Below are positions 1 to 12,710 of a stretch of 64,000 bases of DNA, piece after piece. Source of the DNA: Gossypium raimondii (lineage: Eukaryota; Streptophyta; Magnoliopsida; Malvales; Malvaceae); the NCBI RefSeq assembly GCF_025698545.1, contig NC_068570.1:8928001-8992000 (forward strand). Reading direction: 5' to 3'. The translations under genes and the position numbers were made by a program. The notes beneath the pieces are model-generated. The model was not told the DNA's origin, searched no databases, and saw only the letters and a program-made list of their open reading frames with translations. Every line of letters starts with the position of its first letter. Position 1 is the first letter of the stretch.

Positions 1-1305
1 GGTTAATTTAAACGTTTTCAAATGAAAATATGGTAATACTAATTTTTTTTAAAAGTGATATAAAGTGTGAGATCAAATAAATATATATGAGTATATTCTT
101 TTATTTTTCTATATTGGTTTATATATTAATTAATTAAATTATTTTTAAATTATAGATTTATATAATGATGATAATTTTAAACATGAATATATATGGAAAT
201 ACATTAAAATCTTAAAAATACATAAATTTTATTTTTGTTTAAAAAATCATATATGATTTTTACAATTATTATAATATTATAAATGAAGACTAAAAAATCA
301 AGCATTATATTTATATCATTTTTATTTTAATCAATTTATTTTTAAATTATTTTAAATTAATAAATATAATTATATATATACATACAACAAACTTATGCAT
401 GGCATTGGGTAACAAACTAGTTATTGGATATGAAAAAGTTATTGTTTTCAATTACTTGGGTAAGTTCTTTGAATCAAACAACCTATAAAAGATTAGGTAA
501 ATATTCAATCCATGAGTCGAAGACAATAGTGGATCTTAGGAGTTCAATAAGAATTTGATTTTTCAAAAATAGGGTCTAATTAAATTTTTACGAGAATAAT
601 GAGTATTTTCAAAAAAATTTAAGAGCTTAATTAAAATTTCCAAAAAAATAAATAAAAGATATATTGAACGATTACATAGAGCGAAGTATGGCTCCTTAGC
701 AAGATGAAGTTAGTACGACGAGGTCTCTACGACTGACAATGTACAGGAAATTTAACTTTTGGACTTTTACATTTATAAAATTATAACTTATATAGTAAAA
801 TTGTACTTTCCTCTTCCTAAAACATGAAAAAAATTATTTTTAAAAATATAAAGATATAAACTATTAAAATGGATAAATTGTATTTTAACTCTCATAAAAT
901 ATACAATTTATTTTCGCCTCCCAATTTTTTTTGGCTTCACCCTATTTCTAGTTAGGTATAATAAGTATAATAATGTTTTTTCTTAAATTTAATGAAAATA
1001 ATTATTAAATGTAAATATATTTTTAAATAGTATATTAATAATATTGAGCGGTGTTTATAAACATCTTTTTCAATACGCTTTTAAAAATATATATATTATT
1101 ATATATGTCCAATCAGTTCATTTGCTAGTTCGAGATAACCATAAACGAATTGCATGTAAAACCAATAATATGGAATGAAAGAAAACGATGAAGCAAGAGA
1201 AATAGATCACATATATTACTATCCGTAGTGAATGCGTTTTCTCGCTAAGTACAAAAGATGACATAGATTTTAATTTAAGTTATTTAAATGATTATTTAAT
1301 TAATT
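1..1305. other. AT-rich intergenic sequence, no gene seen
   Basis: Very AT-rich sequence with many stops in all frames. I see no conserved coding stretch, RNA gene or clear transposon end. The last five bases (1301-1305, TAATT) are the left target-site duplication of the solo LTR that follows. Confidence 0.6.
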
Positions 1306-3977
1306 TGTAACACTCAGATATTTTTCATTAATTGACCCGAAATATACGAAAGCTAGGACTCAATTGAAAGAGACCGAAGCTAATGGTCTCTACTGGAAAA
1401 TTAGGAAAAATTAGGAACGGAATTCGATATGGCTGAAACCAAACTTAGGTTCGGTTGGATTAGAACTGACTGGTTCCTCAGTGGGGACAAAATGATTATT
1501 GATGAGTGGTCGATATACAGTGGAAGACTGCTCATAAATGGTTATAAATAGCTGGTAGCTCCAGGAATAGATGGTTATGGAAAGCCTTGCATGAAGCGAT
1601 GATCGTGAGTTTTGGGTCGAAAAAATAAAAAATTTAGAGAAGACCTTTGGCATCTGTAAGTTTAAGAAGTAGTGTTAAAGGCCTCCAAAACCATTTTAAG
1701 GGTTCTACATGTTGCTAGAAAGTTTAAGTTAAATGTTCTGAGTTTAACCCATGATTTTGGCTGTCATGGTAAGTTGCCAGGAGGATGGAAGCTCTAGCGT
1801 TTAGAAAGGCTGAGCATGGGATGCACGAGTCATCAGATGAGTTTCTTCACTCTACCCTGGAATGTTAAGTATGAGCAAATAGTATAAGTATAGAAGTATA
1901 TGTTGTTCTAGTTCAGTATGTACAATTCCATGATATTTTATGAGATTACATACATTGCATGAGATGCATGAAAGGGAATCATTGAAAGGTTTAGATGATG
2001 TTAGGAAATGGAAAATGATAATTTTGTTAGATACCACCATACGGTGTTGCTGTGTACAAACTATGATGGTGAAGCTTCAAGCCTTGCTAAAGGAACACTG
2101 TAGTGTTCGAATATCAATGTTAGGAACGGTTAGACAGAGGAATGGATGGAATGCAATGGGAAGAGTAAAATCACGGCTAGGTTATGGGTCTAATCAGAGG
2201 CTATATGCCAAAATTGAGTAAGATCATAGTTAAAAGACGCTATAGCGTCTTTTGATAATCCACCGAGACAATAAATACAGGCTATATTGTGTAAGACCAT
2301 AGCTGAAAAATGCTACGGCATCATAGATAGTCCATTAGGACGTTAAACTAAGATTGTTCATCAGGACGTGAAACACGAGGTAAAAGAGGATAAAACCCTA
2401 GTTTGGAAACAATAAACAACAAAGTTCACTAGGACGTTTGAGCACATGGTAGATCGCCAGGACGACAACATGGAAATGCACAAATAAGGAAAAAGGGTTA
2501 AAAAGGAAAATGTACGTAATGATGAATGAGCTGAAGAGTCCGTCGGACGTGTAATAGCCCGTTTTTCAAGGGTGTCAAAAATAGTGATTTTGGGACCACA
2601 GTTCTAATGTGTGAGTCTAAAAATGTTAATTATTTAATATTTATGAGATCATTAGTATTGTATTAAAATTTGGTTTATAAATTTTGACATTTGAATAGTC
2701 AATTAAGGAAAAATGACTAAATCGTAAAAAGTGCAAAAGACAATTACTATTAGAGTTTTAGTGCCAATTGGGTGATTAAGTAAAATAGGATGGGTTAATA
2801 TGGCAAATAATCCATTTCAATAGTTAGTGAACGGTAGGTAATTGGAAATGAATTAAAAATATAAGGAATGACATTTTTGTAATTAAGTTGAAATCAAAAC
2901 AAAAGGAAATAAAAGACATTGGTCATCATTTTGGTTATATTTTTGGCTGAAAAATAGGATGCCATTGTTGGGAGAAGAAAAAGCTTTGGTTTGCTAATTC
3001 TCCCTTGCATATAAGTGAGTTTTTCATGAATTTTACGTTTTTGGGATCGTTACAACTTGGTCCAACTAACTCGTACCTCTGTTTTTGAAATTTTCAAATG
3101 TTTTGGAAGATGTCATTTATGAGTTTAGGGTGTTTTTGAATTTAAATAATGGATTTCAATACCTGGGTGTTAGTGAATAATACTTTGTTAAAAGATTTTA
3201 TATAATTTTTAAGTTTATGGATTTAATTGGAAATAAACAAAAATACGCATGGTTTTCTTGCGAAATTTCAGCATATATGAACTGCTTTGATGTGGTTAAA
3301 ATTTGGTTCTATGGGTTGAGGATTAAATTGTGTAATTAAGCTTAATTTGGTTCTAGGGATTAAATTGAATAAAGTGTAAAAGCTTGGCTCAAATGTACAA
3401 AATTGTAAATAGGAAGGTATATGCATAAAATTGATTAGTATATGAAATTAAGATTAATAATTAAAATAAATTATATTATAGATCAAGAACAAGTTGAAAA
3501 TCGAGGAAAAGGGAAGGTTGCTGAGTAGTTCCTGAACTTTTGTCGTTACTGCAGTTTAGCCCTGGTAAGTTTGTTTAGTTTATTTTGGTATATTTTACAA
3601 TATGAATTGAATGAGAATTTAGTTTTTTATTGTTAAATTAAATATTTCAATGTTAAATTAGTATGAATGAGAATAATAAACTGTTGGACTTTCTTTAGCG
3701 ATAATATTGCTTGAGCCGATGAACGTAGGATAGAGTATGATTGGCATGCTAATAGGTTATGGTGCATGCGTATATAAAGCCAATAGGTTAGAGTACGATG
3801 ATTCTTGACCTGTGATTTTACACTTAATATACCGTAGTCCAACATTTGTTGCGAACTATCGTGATATATTACAGTGATTCTAGCATTTTACAGGGGTGGA
3901 TGTAAAGCCTTCAGGCTTGGCACTTAGTGCTTAAGCGTGGTTTCAGAGGGATTATAGCCTACGAGCTAGGCAATTGG

Positions 3978-6188
3978 TGTAACACCTTAATTTATTTAAC
4001 TTTATTTTTATGAATTTTGTCTTAAATAAGTATTTGCTTTAGTGGTTAAGTGTTCTGATTGTGTGTTTGGGGTCTTGGGTTCAAGTCCCATTTTTTGGAA
4101 ATAAGCTATTTTGGATCCTAGCCTTATCTCTAGTGGTTTGGCTTATGTAATACTTTCGGTCAACTCATATTAGAATGAGCTTGTTGGTTCAAGTGGTAAG
4201 GTGTTAGCTTGCCTTAGAGTCTTATGTTTGAACCCTCGTGTGAGCGAAGGATGTTAATTTTTGCTTCTGTGAATGTGTGTCGGTTGTGTAATAGAAGTTC
4301 GGTGGGATTTAAAATCTTTGGTAGTTGGATGAGGTTAGTGGGTAGGATCCTGTAAGGGAGTTTTAGTTTTTTTTTTTATTTTAATTAATTAATTTTTTTA
4401 ATTTTAATTTTTTTCCCAAAAAAGCCCCTCTTGATTTTAGGTCATTTTTCTTTTCTCTCTTCTCTTCTCTGTACAATTTTCTTCTTTTTCTTCTCTTTTT
4501 GAGTTTCAAATCAAAATTGTGTGTTACCTTTTTAGATCGGCGTCGCTATTTCAATTCATCATCTTCTTTTGTGTAACTTCTAATTGCGTTCATTTCTGTA
4601 CGTTTTGTATAGGTGTGGTTTTATTTTTTCTTGGCTAGTGATTAATGGGGTTTTTTGTTTAACTCTCGGTTAGGGGAAAGGCAAGAAGCAATTTGTGCTC
4701 CTCTAGCGAATTCAGCGTTGAGTGTTTCCTATTCATTGTCTGTAAGTGTGCGAATGCGTTGTATGTTGTTGTGAGGCTTTGTTTTTTTGGATAATTTGTG
4801 TTTGAGTTTCGTAAATGTTTACTAAAATTGGGCATTGGAATTCTATTTTTAGGGTTCTGTGGTCTCGGGGTTGATTTTGCATCAGAATCGAACCAGGTGT
4901 GTAACGAAAACACAAGAAAACTACGACCAGCGAAAGCGAAAAATCTGGCATGTCGACGCCACAAGGGTGTCTGCCCAGCCGTGTGGTTGGCCGCATGTGA
5001 CACACTGCCGTGTGGGTCACACGACCTAGGCTAAATTGGGGTGTGGGCCATACAAGCATGTGGGCCTAACTTTTAAAATTTTTCCTTAGGGTCATACACG
5101 TCGTTCTGATCAATTGTGGGCTTTCTGTGGGGTCGGTATAGGCTTAGATAAGCCTTAAAGCATGAGGTTTGATAAACTGTATATATGGCATCTAGCATAA
5201 GCAATACCTAAATGCATGTAATGTATTACAAAATGTGTGATCTGCTATGTATATGCATGTCTGTTATCTATTATACAAGCATGTTGACATAATAATTCTA
5301 GTATCTGGTATCTGATCATTCTATTTTATCTGGTATTCTATTATATTTGACTGTTGGGCGGGATATGTGATATGTGGAGGAAGTACTCTGTGAGGCGTTA
5401 ACTCGCCAATATACTTGCAGCACAGCTGCGATTATTCTGATAAGTGTTGTATGGACACTATGTGGTGCGTAGGGCTAGGTGGGTGTTTTGTACCTCACGT
5501 AGTGTGATGGGATGGTCGGAGTTGGTGTGTAGAGGATGAGGGTAGGACTATGCATATCTGTATCTGTATGACTCTATTTAAAATCTAATTCTGAAAACAA
5601 TTTATGTCTGTATATGTTCTGTTATGCTATAAAATCTAAATTTATGTTTCCGTTGAGTTACAAACTAAGTTTTCTTAAAAACCCAATCTCTGTTTATCTG
5701 TTCTGTTCAGGTAATCCTCAGGCTTAGGCGTGTTGGTGCGATGGAGGCTCAGTGGTGACCATACGTCCGTAAACTTCGTTTTCATAAAAAAATTATTTAA
5801 TTTTTTTGTTTATTTTGAGAGTTTTGTAATTTTGGGACTCTCTAGACTGTTTGGTTTTAATTTTAGAATTTTTTTGAAATTTTCGTGCAACATTCGACAA
5901 AATGGTTTACAAAAATAACTATTTTTCACGATCAAGCATTTTTGAGAAAATAAACTCGGTTTTCAAAAATATAACAACTTTTAAACTTCTGTTGCAAATT
6001 ATTGTTTTGTCCGGAAGAGTAAACAATCAATGGTTTGATTAATGAATATAATAACATGTTTTTAAATAAGTAGAATCTTCTAATAACAAAGTATATGAGG
6101 TTTTAAAATGATAAGGTTGGATTCTTAACCCTTCTTCGTAATATTCTAGATTCGGCCATTATGTTTAGGCCGGGTTTGGGGTGTTACA
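3978..6188 (+). repeat. 5' LTR of the gypsy element (2211 bp)
   Basis: Starts TGTAACACC and ends GGGTGTTACA. Its second half (from about 4828) aligns closely with 11,108-12,483: both share the stretch beginning TTGATTTTGCATCAGAATCG and the final stretch beginning GATAAGGTTGGATTC. A block at 4950-5060 holds CACGGCC/CCGTGTG-like motifs. Open frames inside it are short and overlap on both strands, so I do not call genes. Confidence 0.85.
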
Positions 6189-6193
6189 TTTAG

Positions 6194-6204
6194 TGGTATC
6201 AGAG
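6194..6204 (+). other. Primer-binding site, initiator-Met tRNA type
   Basis: TGGTATCAGAG lies 5 bases after the 5' LTR. This is the sequence complementary to the 3' end of plant initiator methionine tRNA and primes minus-strand synthesis in most plant gypsy and copia elements. The match weakens after 11 bases (TCAAG in place of the usual CC), another sign of decay. Confidence 0.85.
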
Positions 6205-6514
6205 TCAAGTTACAAAACTCAGATTGTGAAATTTTGGGTTCAAATTTTTGTACAAACTGGTTTTCAAGCAAAATTTATTTTGCAATTTGAAAAGTATGTA
6301 TGTGGTACACCGAGTCTCTGGCGCCGATCCTGTATGTACTTCTAACTTAGAAAACTTTAGTTAGAAGACTTTGAAATGACTGAAACTGTACTAAATTAGT
6401 TTAAGACTGAAACCTTCTGAAAATCCTGAAACTTCTGATAAATATTTGAAGCATAAAATACTTACTAATAAATACTGAAACTGATACATAAAAATTTGTA
6501 ATGTAGATAAAACT

Positions 6515-7700
6515 ATGATTACGATGAACGCTCATGGAATTCGTGGCCGTGGTACTTGTGGGAGTGGCGGGCGCTGTAGAAGGACTCGAGCTGAGTCTTC
6601 CTCGATGGGCAGTATGCCTAATTTGGATACGAACGAGACACCGGCTACACATACTGTTGAGACTGAGTCTCAAAGTTGCTCGGCTGGGGACGACGCATTA
6701 TCTTAAGCCATATTGAGAGTGTTGGAGAGGGTCACTGGACCCCATTCTGGTTTTGGGGGCCGTGGGTCGATAACTGAACGATTCTGTTCTAATGGTGCTG
6801 AGCTGTTTAGCGGTGTCACTAGAGTCACTCCGACTGTGGCCGAATACTAGTTAGAGGCCACCAAGAGATTAATGAATGACATTGACTGCACTCTTCAGCA
6901 GAAATTGAAGGGTGCGTTATCTCTGCTTCACGACGAGGCATATCAGTGGTGGTCATCGGTTGAGGAGGGTACTCACCCAGATGTATTAGTTGGGAGTATT
7001 TCAAGACCGCCTTCCAAAGGAAATATGTGGGGGCGAGTTATATAGATGCTAACAGGCTCGAGCTTATGAACCTCAATCAGGGGATAATACAGTGGCCGAG
7101 TATGAGGCCGAATTTCTAAGATTGAGCCGTTATGCTCGATGGATGGTAGCGCCTAAATACGAAAAATGTGTTCACTTTGAGGATAGCCTGAGAGATAGTT
7201 TGAGAGTTCTAATAGCTCCGCAAAAGGGGCGGGAGTTTTCCATTTTGGTGGACAAGGAAAAGATCACCGAAGAGGTTAAGCGCATTGAGCACTAGGATAA
7301 GGATCGTGAGAGAGATAAGAATAAGAGGGATTCGGAGCCCTCTAATTCTTTTTAGAGGTCTAAGAAACGGGCCGGACCTGATGGGCCTTATAAAGTTGGA
7401 GTTTCAGTCGCTCCTACTGTGGCTCAGCTATGCAGTGACTGTGGTAGGGCCATCCGGATGAGTGTTGGAGGAGGTTGCGAGCGTGTTTATGACGTGAGTC
7501 ATTGGAACATCGTATCAGAGATTACCCACAGGGTTCCGATAAGATGCAAGCTCCAGTTACGAGTTTTGTTCAACCTCAGAGGGCAGTTCAATAGCTGCTT
7601 AAAGGTTGTGGTCCGGCTAAGGGTGGTAATGGTATGGGTAGAGAACAAAGAGTACCTGGCAGAGGTACTAATCAAACTGAGGTGAGACAGCCTGTACTGG
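6515..7700 (+). pseudogene. gypsy gag (nucleocapsid polyprotein), broken
   Basis: The frame opens near 6515 with a Gly/Arg-rich N-terminus. It continues in fragments through the retrotransposon gag domain; 7092-7295 reads MAEYEAEFLRLSRYA followed by a segment typical of this domain. Stops at 6704 and 6848 and shifts of frame break it. Around 7422-7530 are remnants of the CCHC zinc knuckle: the first Cys pair is visible (CSDC), the rest lies in another frame. The role in an intact copy would be assembly of the virus-like particle. Confidence 0.75.
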
Positions 7701-10700
7701 TTTATGCTGCTCGACGTCGTGAGGACAGTGACACCCTTGATGTGATTACGAATACGTTCTTTATTTATGATGTTTCATATATTGCACTGATAGACATAGA
7801 GTAAACACAGTCCTACATATCTAGTTCTATTTCTAATAACTTGTGGATTTCTGTTAAGAGTACTTCTTGTGAGATTTCTGTACTGAGTCCGTTGGGTCAA
7901 TCTATTCGGGTAAATAGACTGTATAGGAATGTACCACTGGAAGTAAAAGGGGTTGTGTTTCCAGCAAATTTGATAGAGCTACTGTTCGGACAATTTGATT
8001 TGATTTTAGGTATGGACTGGCTTGTGGAGCATCAAGTCAGTTCGGATTGTGCAATTAAGAGGGTTGTTCTGATATCTGAGAATGATGTGGAAGTGGTCGT
8101 GATCGGCGAGCGTTGAGATTACTTATCCAATGTAATCTCCGCTCTTATGGCCGAAAAACTAGTTCGGAAAAGGTGTAAAGCATCGAGCTTACCATGTTTA
8201 CCTCTAAATTGGGAAGTTGAGTTCGGTATCGAGCTTTTACGGGTATAGTTCCGGTGACCATCGCTCCCTGTCGTATAGCACCGAAGAAGCTTATAGAGCT
8301 GAAAGCTCAGCTTCAAGAGCTTTTGGATCGTTGATTCATCCATCCTAGTATGTCTTTGTTGGAGCACCAGTTTTGTTCGTGAAGAAAAATGACAGTACCA
8401 TGAGAATGTGCATCGACTGCCAACAGTTGAATAAGTTGACTGTGAATAATAAGTACCCACTTTTAAGGATCGACGACCTATTTGATTAATTTTGTGGGGC
8501 TTCGATATTTTCTAAGATAGGTCTCTGTTCTAGGTATCATCAGCTTAAGATTAAGAAAGTTGATGTTCATAAGACAGCTTTTAGGACTCGTTATGGGCAC
8601 TACGAGTTCCTAGTCATACCCTTTGGTTTGACGAATGCTCCAATTACATTCATGGATCTGATTAATCAAGTTTTCCTGCCGTATTTAGATCATTTTATCG
8701 TATTCTTCATCGACGACATTTTGGTATAATCTAAGACCGAGGATGACCATGATTAGCATCTTAGAGTAGTTCTTCAGATACTTCGAGAGAAACATCTCTA
8801 CGCTAAGTTGAGCAGGTGTGAATTCTGGTTAAGAGAAGTAACTTTTCTGGGCATGTGGTTTCTGTTAAGGGGATTCGAGTTGATCCTAAGAATATTGGGG
8901 TTGTGCTCGATTGGAAACAACCTAAGAACGTTTCTGGGATTCACAATTTTCTAGGTTTTACGGACTACTACCATAAGTTTGTCGAGGTTTTATCGTTAGT
9001 TGCAACTCTTCTGGCTAAGCTATTGCGGAAGAACGCTCCTTTTGTCTGGACTGGTGAGCAGTAATCGAGCTTTGAAAAGCTCAAATCTATTTTGACTCAG
9101 ACTCCTGTTCTGATATAGCCTGAATCTGATAAGAACTTCATAGTATATAGTGATGCGCCGCATGTCGGTTTGGGATGCGTTCTGATGCAAGATGATAAGG
9201 TTGTGGCTTATGCGTCCCCACAGCTTAAGTCACACGAGGGAAACTATCCGACGCACAATCCCAAGTTAGCTGATGTGGTTTTTGCCTTAAAGATTTGAAT
9301 GCACTATCTGTATGGTGAGAAGTGTATGAGCCTTAAGTACCACCTTACTCAAAAGTAGTTGAACCTTAGGCAGCGTAGATGGATTAAGCTGCTTAAGAAT
9401 TACGACTGCACTATAGAGTATCATCCCGGCAAGGCCAATGTGGTGGCTGACGTTCTTAGTCGTAGAGCAATGTTTGATCTGAGGGCAATGTTTACTCGCC
9501 TAAGTCTGTTTGATGATGGGAGCCTGCTAGCCAAGTTACAAGTTAAGTCGACATGGATTGATTAGATTCGGGATAAAAAGTTGGGGGATGATTCTTTAGT
9601 TCTGCATTTTCGTCAGGTAGAGAGTGGTAGTACATTTGATTATGGGCTGGATAGTAAAGGGGTTCTATGTTTTCGAGGACAGGTTTGTGTACCGAACGAC
9701 TCTGATTTAAGATAATCGACTTTGAGGGAAGCATATAGTAGTCATTATACTATGCATCCCGGTGGAAATAAGATGTATCGGGATCTTCGTGAACTGTATA
9801 GGTGGCCGAGTTTGAAATAGGTAACAGATTTTATTTTTTGTTGACTAACGTGTCAGCAAGTTAAGGCTAAGCATCTGCTACCTTCAGGTTTGCTCCAACC
9901 AATTAAGATTCTCTTATGGAAGTTGAAGCATGTGACTATGGACTTCGTTAGTGGGTTGCCTTTAACACCTACTTAGAAGAATTCTGTTTAGGTCATCGTG
10001 GATCGGTTCATCTAGTTTGCGTACTTTATTCCTGTTCGGACAGATTATTCTCTTCAGAAGTTGGCTAAGCTATACATTTTTGAGCTTGTGAGACTTCATG
10101 GGGTTCTGGTTCGATAATTTCAGATAGAGATCCTCGATTTTGGAAGAAACTTCATGAAGTTCAGGGTTTGATATTGGATTTCAGTACTACATTCATTCTC
10201 AGACCGATGGTCAATCTAAGAGGGTGATTCAAATATTAGAGGATATGATTCGGAGTTGTGTAATTAATTTATGGGGTAGTTGGGAGGATTTTCTACCATT
10301 GACCGAATTCACCTACAATAACAATTTTCAGTCTGGTATTCAGATGGCACCTTACGAGACTCTGTATGGTTGTAGGTGTCGTACTTTGTTGTGTTGGACT
10401 GAGTTGGATGAACGTCGAGTTCTGGGTCTTGAGTTGGTTTTCGAGACTGAAGATCAAGTGAGATTGATTCAGGATCGTCTTAAGGCATCTTCTGATAGAC
10501 AGAAGTCCTATGCAGATTTGAAAAGGAATGATATTAAGTACTCTGTGGGCGATTTTGTATTCCTTAAGATGTCTCCGTGGAAGAAGGTTATGCAGTTTGG
10601 ACGTAAAGGAAGATTGGGCCCTAGGTTCATTAGGTCATATTGGATTCTAAAGCTTGTTGGACCAGTTGCTTACCAATTAGAATTACCACCAAAGTTAGAC

Positions 10701-10965
10701 CGTATCCATGACGTATTTCACGTCTTTATGTTGAGACGGTATCAGTCTGACCCATCTCATATTGTTCCTGTTGAGGAGATCGAGGTTAGACAAGATTTGA
10801 CATTTAAGGAAGAGCGGGTTCAAATTCTGGATCGAGACGTTAAAACCTTAAGGCGGAAATCTATTCTGTTGGTTAATGTTTTGTGATGGATTCATGGCAC
10901 CGGGGAAGCCACATGGGAACCTGAGGACTTGATTCATCAACAGTGCCTTCATCTGTTTGGATCAG
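7701..10965 (+). pseudogene. gypsy pol: protease, RT, RNase H, integrase, chromodomain-like tail; broken
   Basis: Domains appear in the usual order across several frames. The protease region lies near 7740-8115; its active-site stretch reads ALIDIE then a stop at 7802, so the loop after the catalytic Asp is lost. RT runs 8370-8850, with FIDDILV standing for the YxDD-type box near 8705-8730 and a stop directly after. The RT C-terminus and connection lie at 8855-9060. RNase H follows at 9090-9330, then [13 protein letters not shown] near 9435-9475. Integrase covers about 9700-10,740; the longest open piece is 10,224-10,886 (220 codons). A chromodomain-like end (GTGEATWEPEDLIHQQ) follows a stop at 10,885. 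Several stops sit where related elements have Trp, Gln or Arg codons. Confidence 0.85.
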
Positions 10966-10985
10966 GTAAATTTCGAGGTCAATAT

Positions 10986-11004
10986 TTCTTTTACGGGGTA
11001 GAGT
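10986..11004 (+). other. Degenerate polypurine tract before 3' LTR
   Basis: The purine-biased run GGGGTAGAG lies directly before the 3' LTR, after a segment reading AAATTTCGAGG. Plant chromoviruses typically have a G-rich tract at this spot, which primes plus-strand synthesis. Here pyrimidines interrupt it. Confidence 0.5.
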
Positions 11005-12483
11005 TGTAACGCCCTAATTTATTTAACTTTGTTGTTATGATTTCTATCATAAATAAGCATATGCTTCACTTGTTAAGTGTTCTGATTGTGTGTTTGAGGT
11101 CTTGGGCGTTAGAATGTCGTTTTTAGGATTTGATGGTCTCCTAGTTGATTTTGCATCAGAATCGAACCAGATGTGTAACGAAAATTTGAGAAAACGACGG
11201 TCGACAGAAGCAAAAAATCTGGCCTGTCGACGCCACACGGACGTTTATCCAGCCATGTGGTACGCCATATACGACACACGGCTGTGTGTCAGGTGTGTGT
11301 ATAGTCGTGTGGGTCACACGACCTAGGCTAAATTGGGCGTGTGGGCCCATACGAACATGTGGGCCCAAATTTTAGAATTTTTCCCTAAAATCTTACACAT
11401 CATTTCGATCAACTGTGGACCTTCCATATGGTCGGTATGGGCTTAGATAAGCCTTAAAGCAAAAGGTTTGATAAACTGTATGTATGGCATCTAGCATGAG
11501 CAGTACCTAAATGCATGTAATGTAGTACAAAATGTGTGATCTACTATGTATATGCATGTTTGTTATCTGTTATACAAGCATGTTGATATAATAATTCTGG
11601 TATTTGGTATCTAATAATTATGTTTTATCTAGTATTCAGTTGTATTTGACTGTGTGGCGGGATATGTGATATGTGGAGGAAGTATTCTCTGAGGCGATTT
11701 CTTGCCAATATACTTGTAGCACGGCTGCAATTATTCTGATAAGTGTCGTATAGACACTATGTGGGGTGTAGGGTTGGGTGGGTGTTTTATACCCCACGTG
11801 GTGATGGGATGGTCGGAGTTGGTGTGTAGAGGATGGGGGTATGACTATACATATCTGTATCTGTATAACTGTTTAAAATCTAATTCTGAAAATGATTTAT
11901 GTCTGTATCTGTTCTGTTATGCTATAAAATCTGAATTTGTATTTCCGTTGAGTTATGCACTGAGTTTTTTTAAAAACTCATTCTCTGTTTATCTGTTCTG
12001 CTCAGGTAATCCTCAGGCTTAGGTGAGTCGGTGCGATGAAGGCTCAGTGGTGACCGCACATCCATAAACTTCGTTTTCATAAAATTTTTATTTAAATATT
12101 TGGTTTATTTTGAGAGTTTTGTAATTTTTGGACTTTCTGGACTGTTTGGTTTTAATTTTGGATTTTTTTTTGAAATTTTCGTGTGACGATCGATAAAATG
12201 ATTTACAAAAACAACTATTTTATACAATCAAATATTTTTGAGAAAATAAACTTAGTTTAAAATATAAAATGACTTTTGAACTTCCGCTACAAATTATTGT
12301 TTTATCTGAAAGAGTGAACAATCGATGGTTTTATTAATGAGTATATTAACATGTTTTTAAATAAGTGGACTCTTCTAATAACAAAGTACACCAGGTTTTA
12401 ACATGATAAGGTTGGATTCTTAACCCTTCTTCGTAACATTCCAAAATCGACCATAACATCTAGGTAAGATTTGAGGTGTTACA
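11005..12483 (+). repeat. 3' LTR of the gypsy element (1479 bp), internally deleted
   Basis: Starts TGTAACGCCC and ends GAGGTGTTACA. It matches the 5' LTR at both ends but lacks about 730 bp present there (about 4083-4828). The junction is near 11,107, just after GTTTGAGGTCTTGGG. Since both LTRs are identical at insertion, the deletion happened later. The many base differences between the copies point to an old insertion. Confidence 0.85.
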
Positions 12484-12710
12484 CTTGGTGGTGAGGCGTG
12501 TTATCGGTTGGATTTGCTCATTTGAGCGTTTAACGTGGTTCGGATGGATAATTGTGTACTCATATTCGTATATTGTTCATCGGGCAAAGTTTCTTGTGTT
12601 AAATGTCTTATTGTTAAATTCGTTGGATCGTTATTCATGAATTTCTTGATAGCATTGTGGTCTTTTAATGAATGATCTCGTATGGGTATCTCATACCCGT
12701 TTGTATATAT

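Larger units (their letters stand above)
3978..12483 (+). mobile_element. Ty3/gypsy LTR retrotransposon, chromovirus (Tekay/Del-like), decayed
   Basis: An 8.5-kb element with two recognisable LTRs, an initiator-Met primer-binding site, and gag-protease-RT-RNase H-integrase order. A chromodomain-like tail follows integrase, as in plant chromoviruses. Flanks are ATTGG (3973-3977) and CTTGG (12484-12488), a 4-of-5 match. Reading frames carry many stops and several frameshifts, so this copy cannot make its own proteins. It sits inside the solo LTR 2550-16016. The clade name is inferred from gene order, primer type and the chromodomain-like tail; an RT tree would settle it. Confidence 0.85.

Noticed and set aside
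2531..2560. Hammerhead-ribozyme-like phrase CTGAAGAGTCCGTCGGAC at the edge of the solo LTR insertion
   Set aside because: CTGAAGAG plus a GTCC-GTC-GGAC hairpin recalls the CTGATGAG core and stem II, but the essential GAAA is absent both as read and after rejoining the host at 16,017. One core base also differs, and I see no stem III partner.
4659..5059. Overlapping open frames in the 5' LTR (and similar ones at 11,047-11,368 and 13,472-13,956)
   Set aside because: They lie in both strands of GC-rich CACACGG motif blocks, overlap each other, and are not conserved in frame between the two LTRs.
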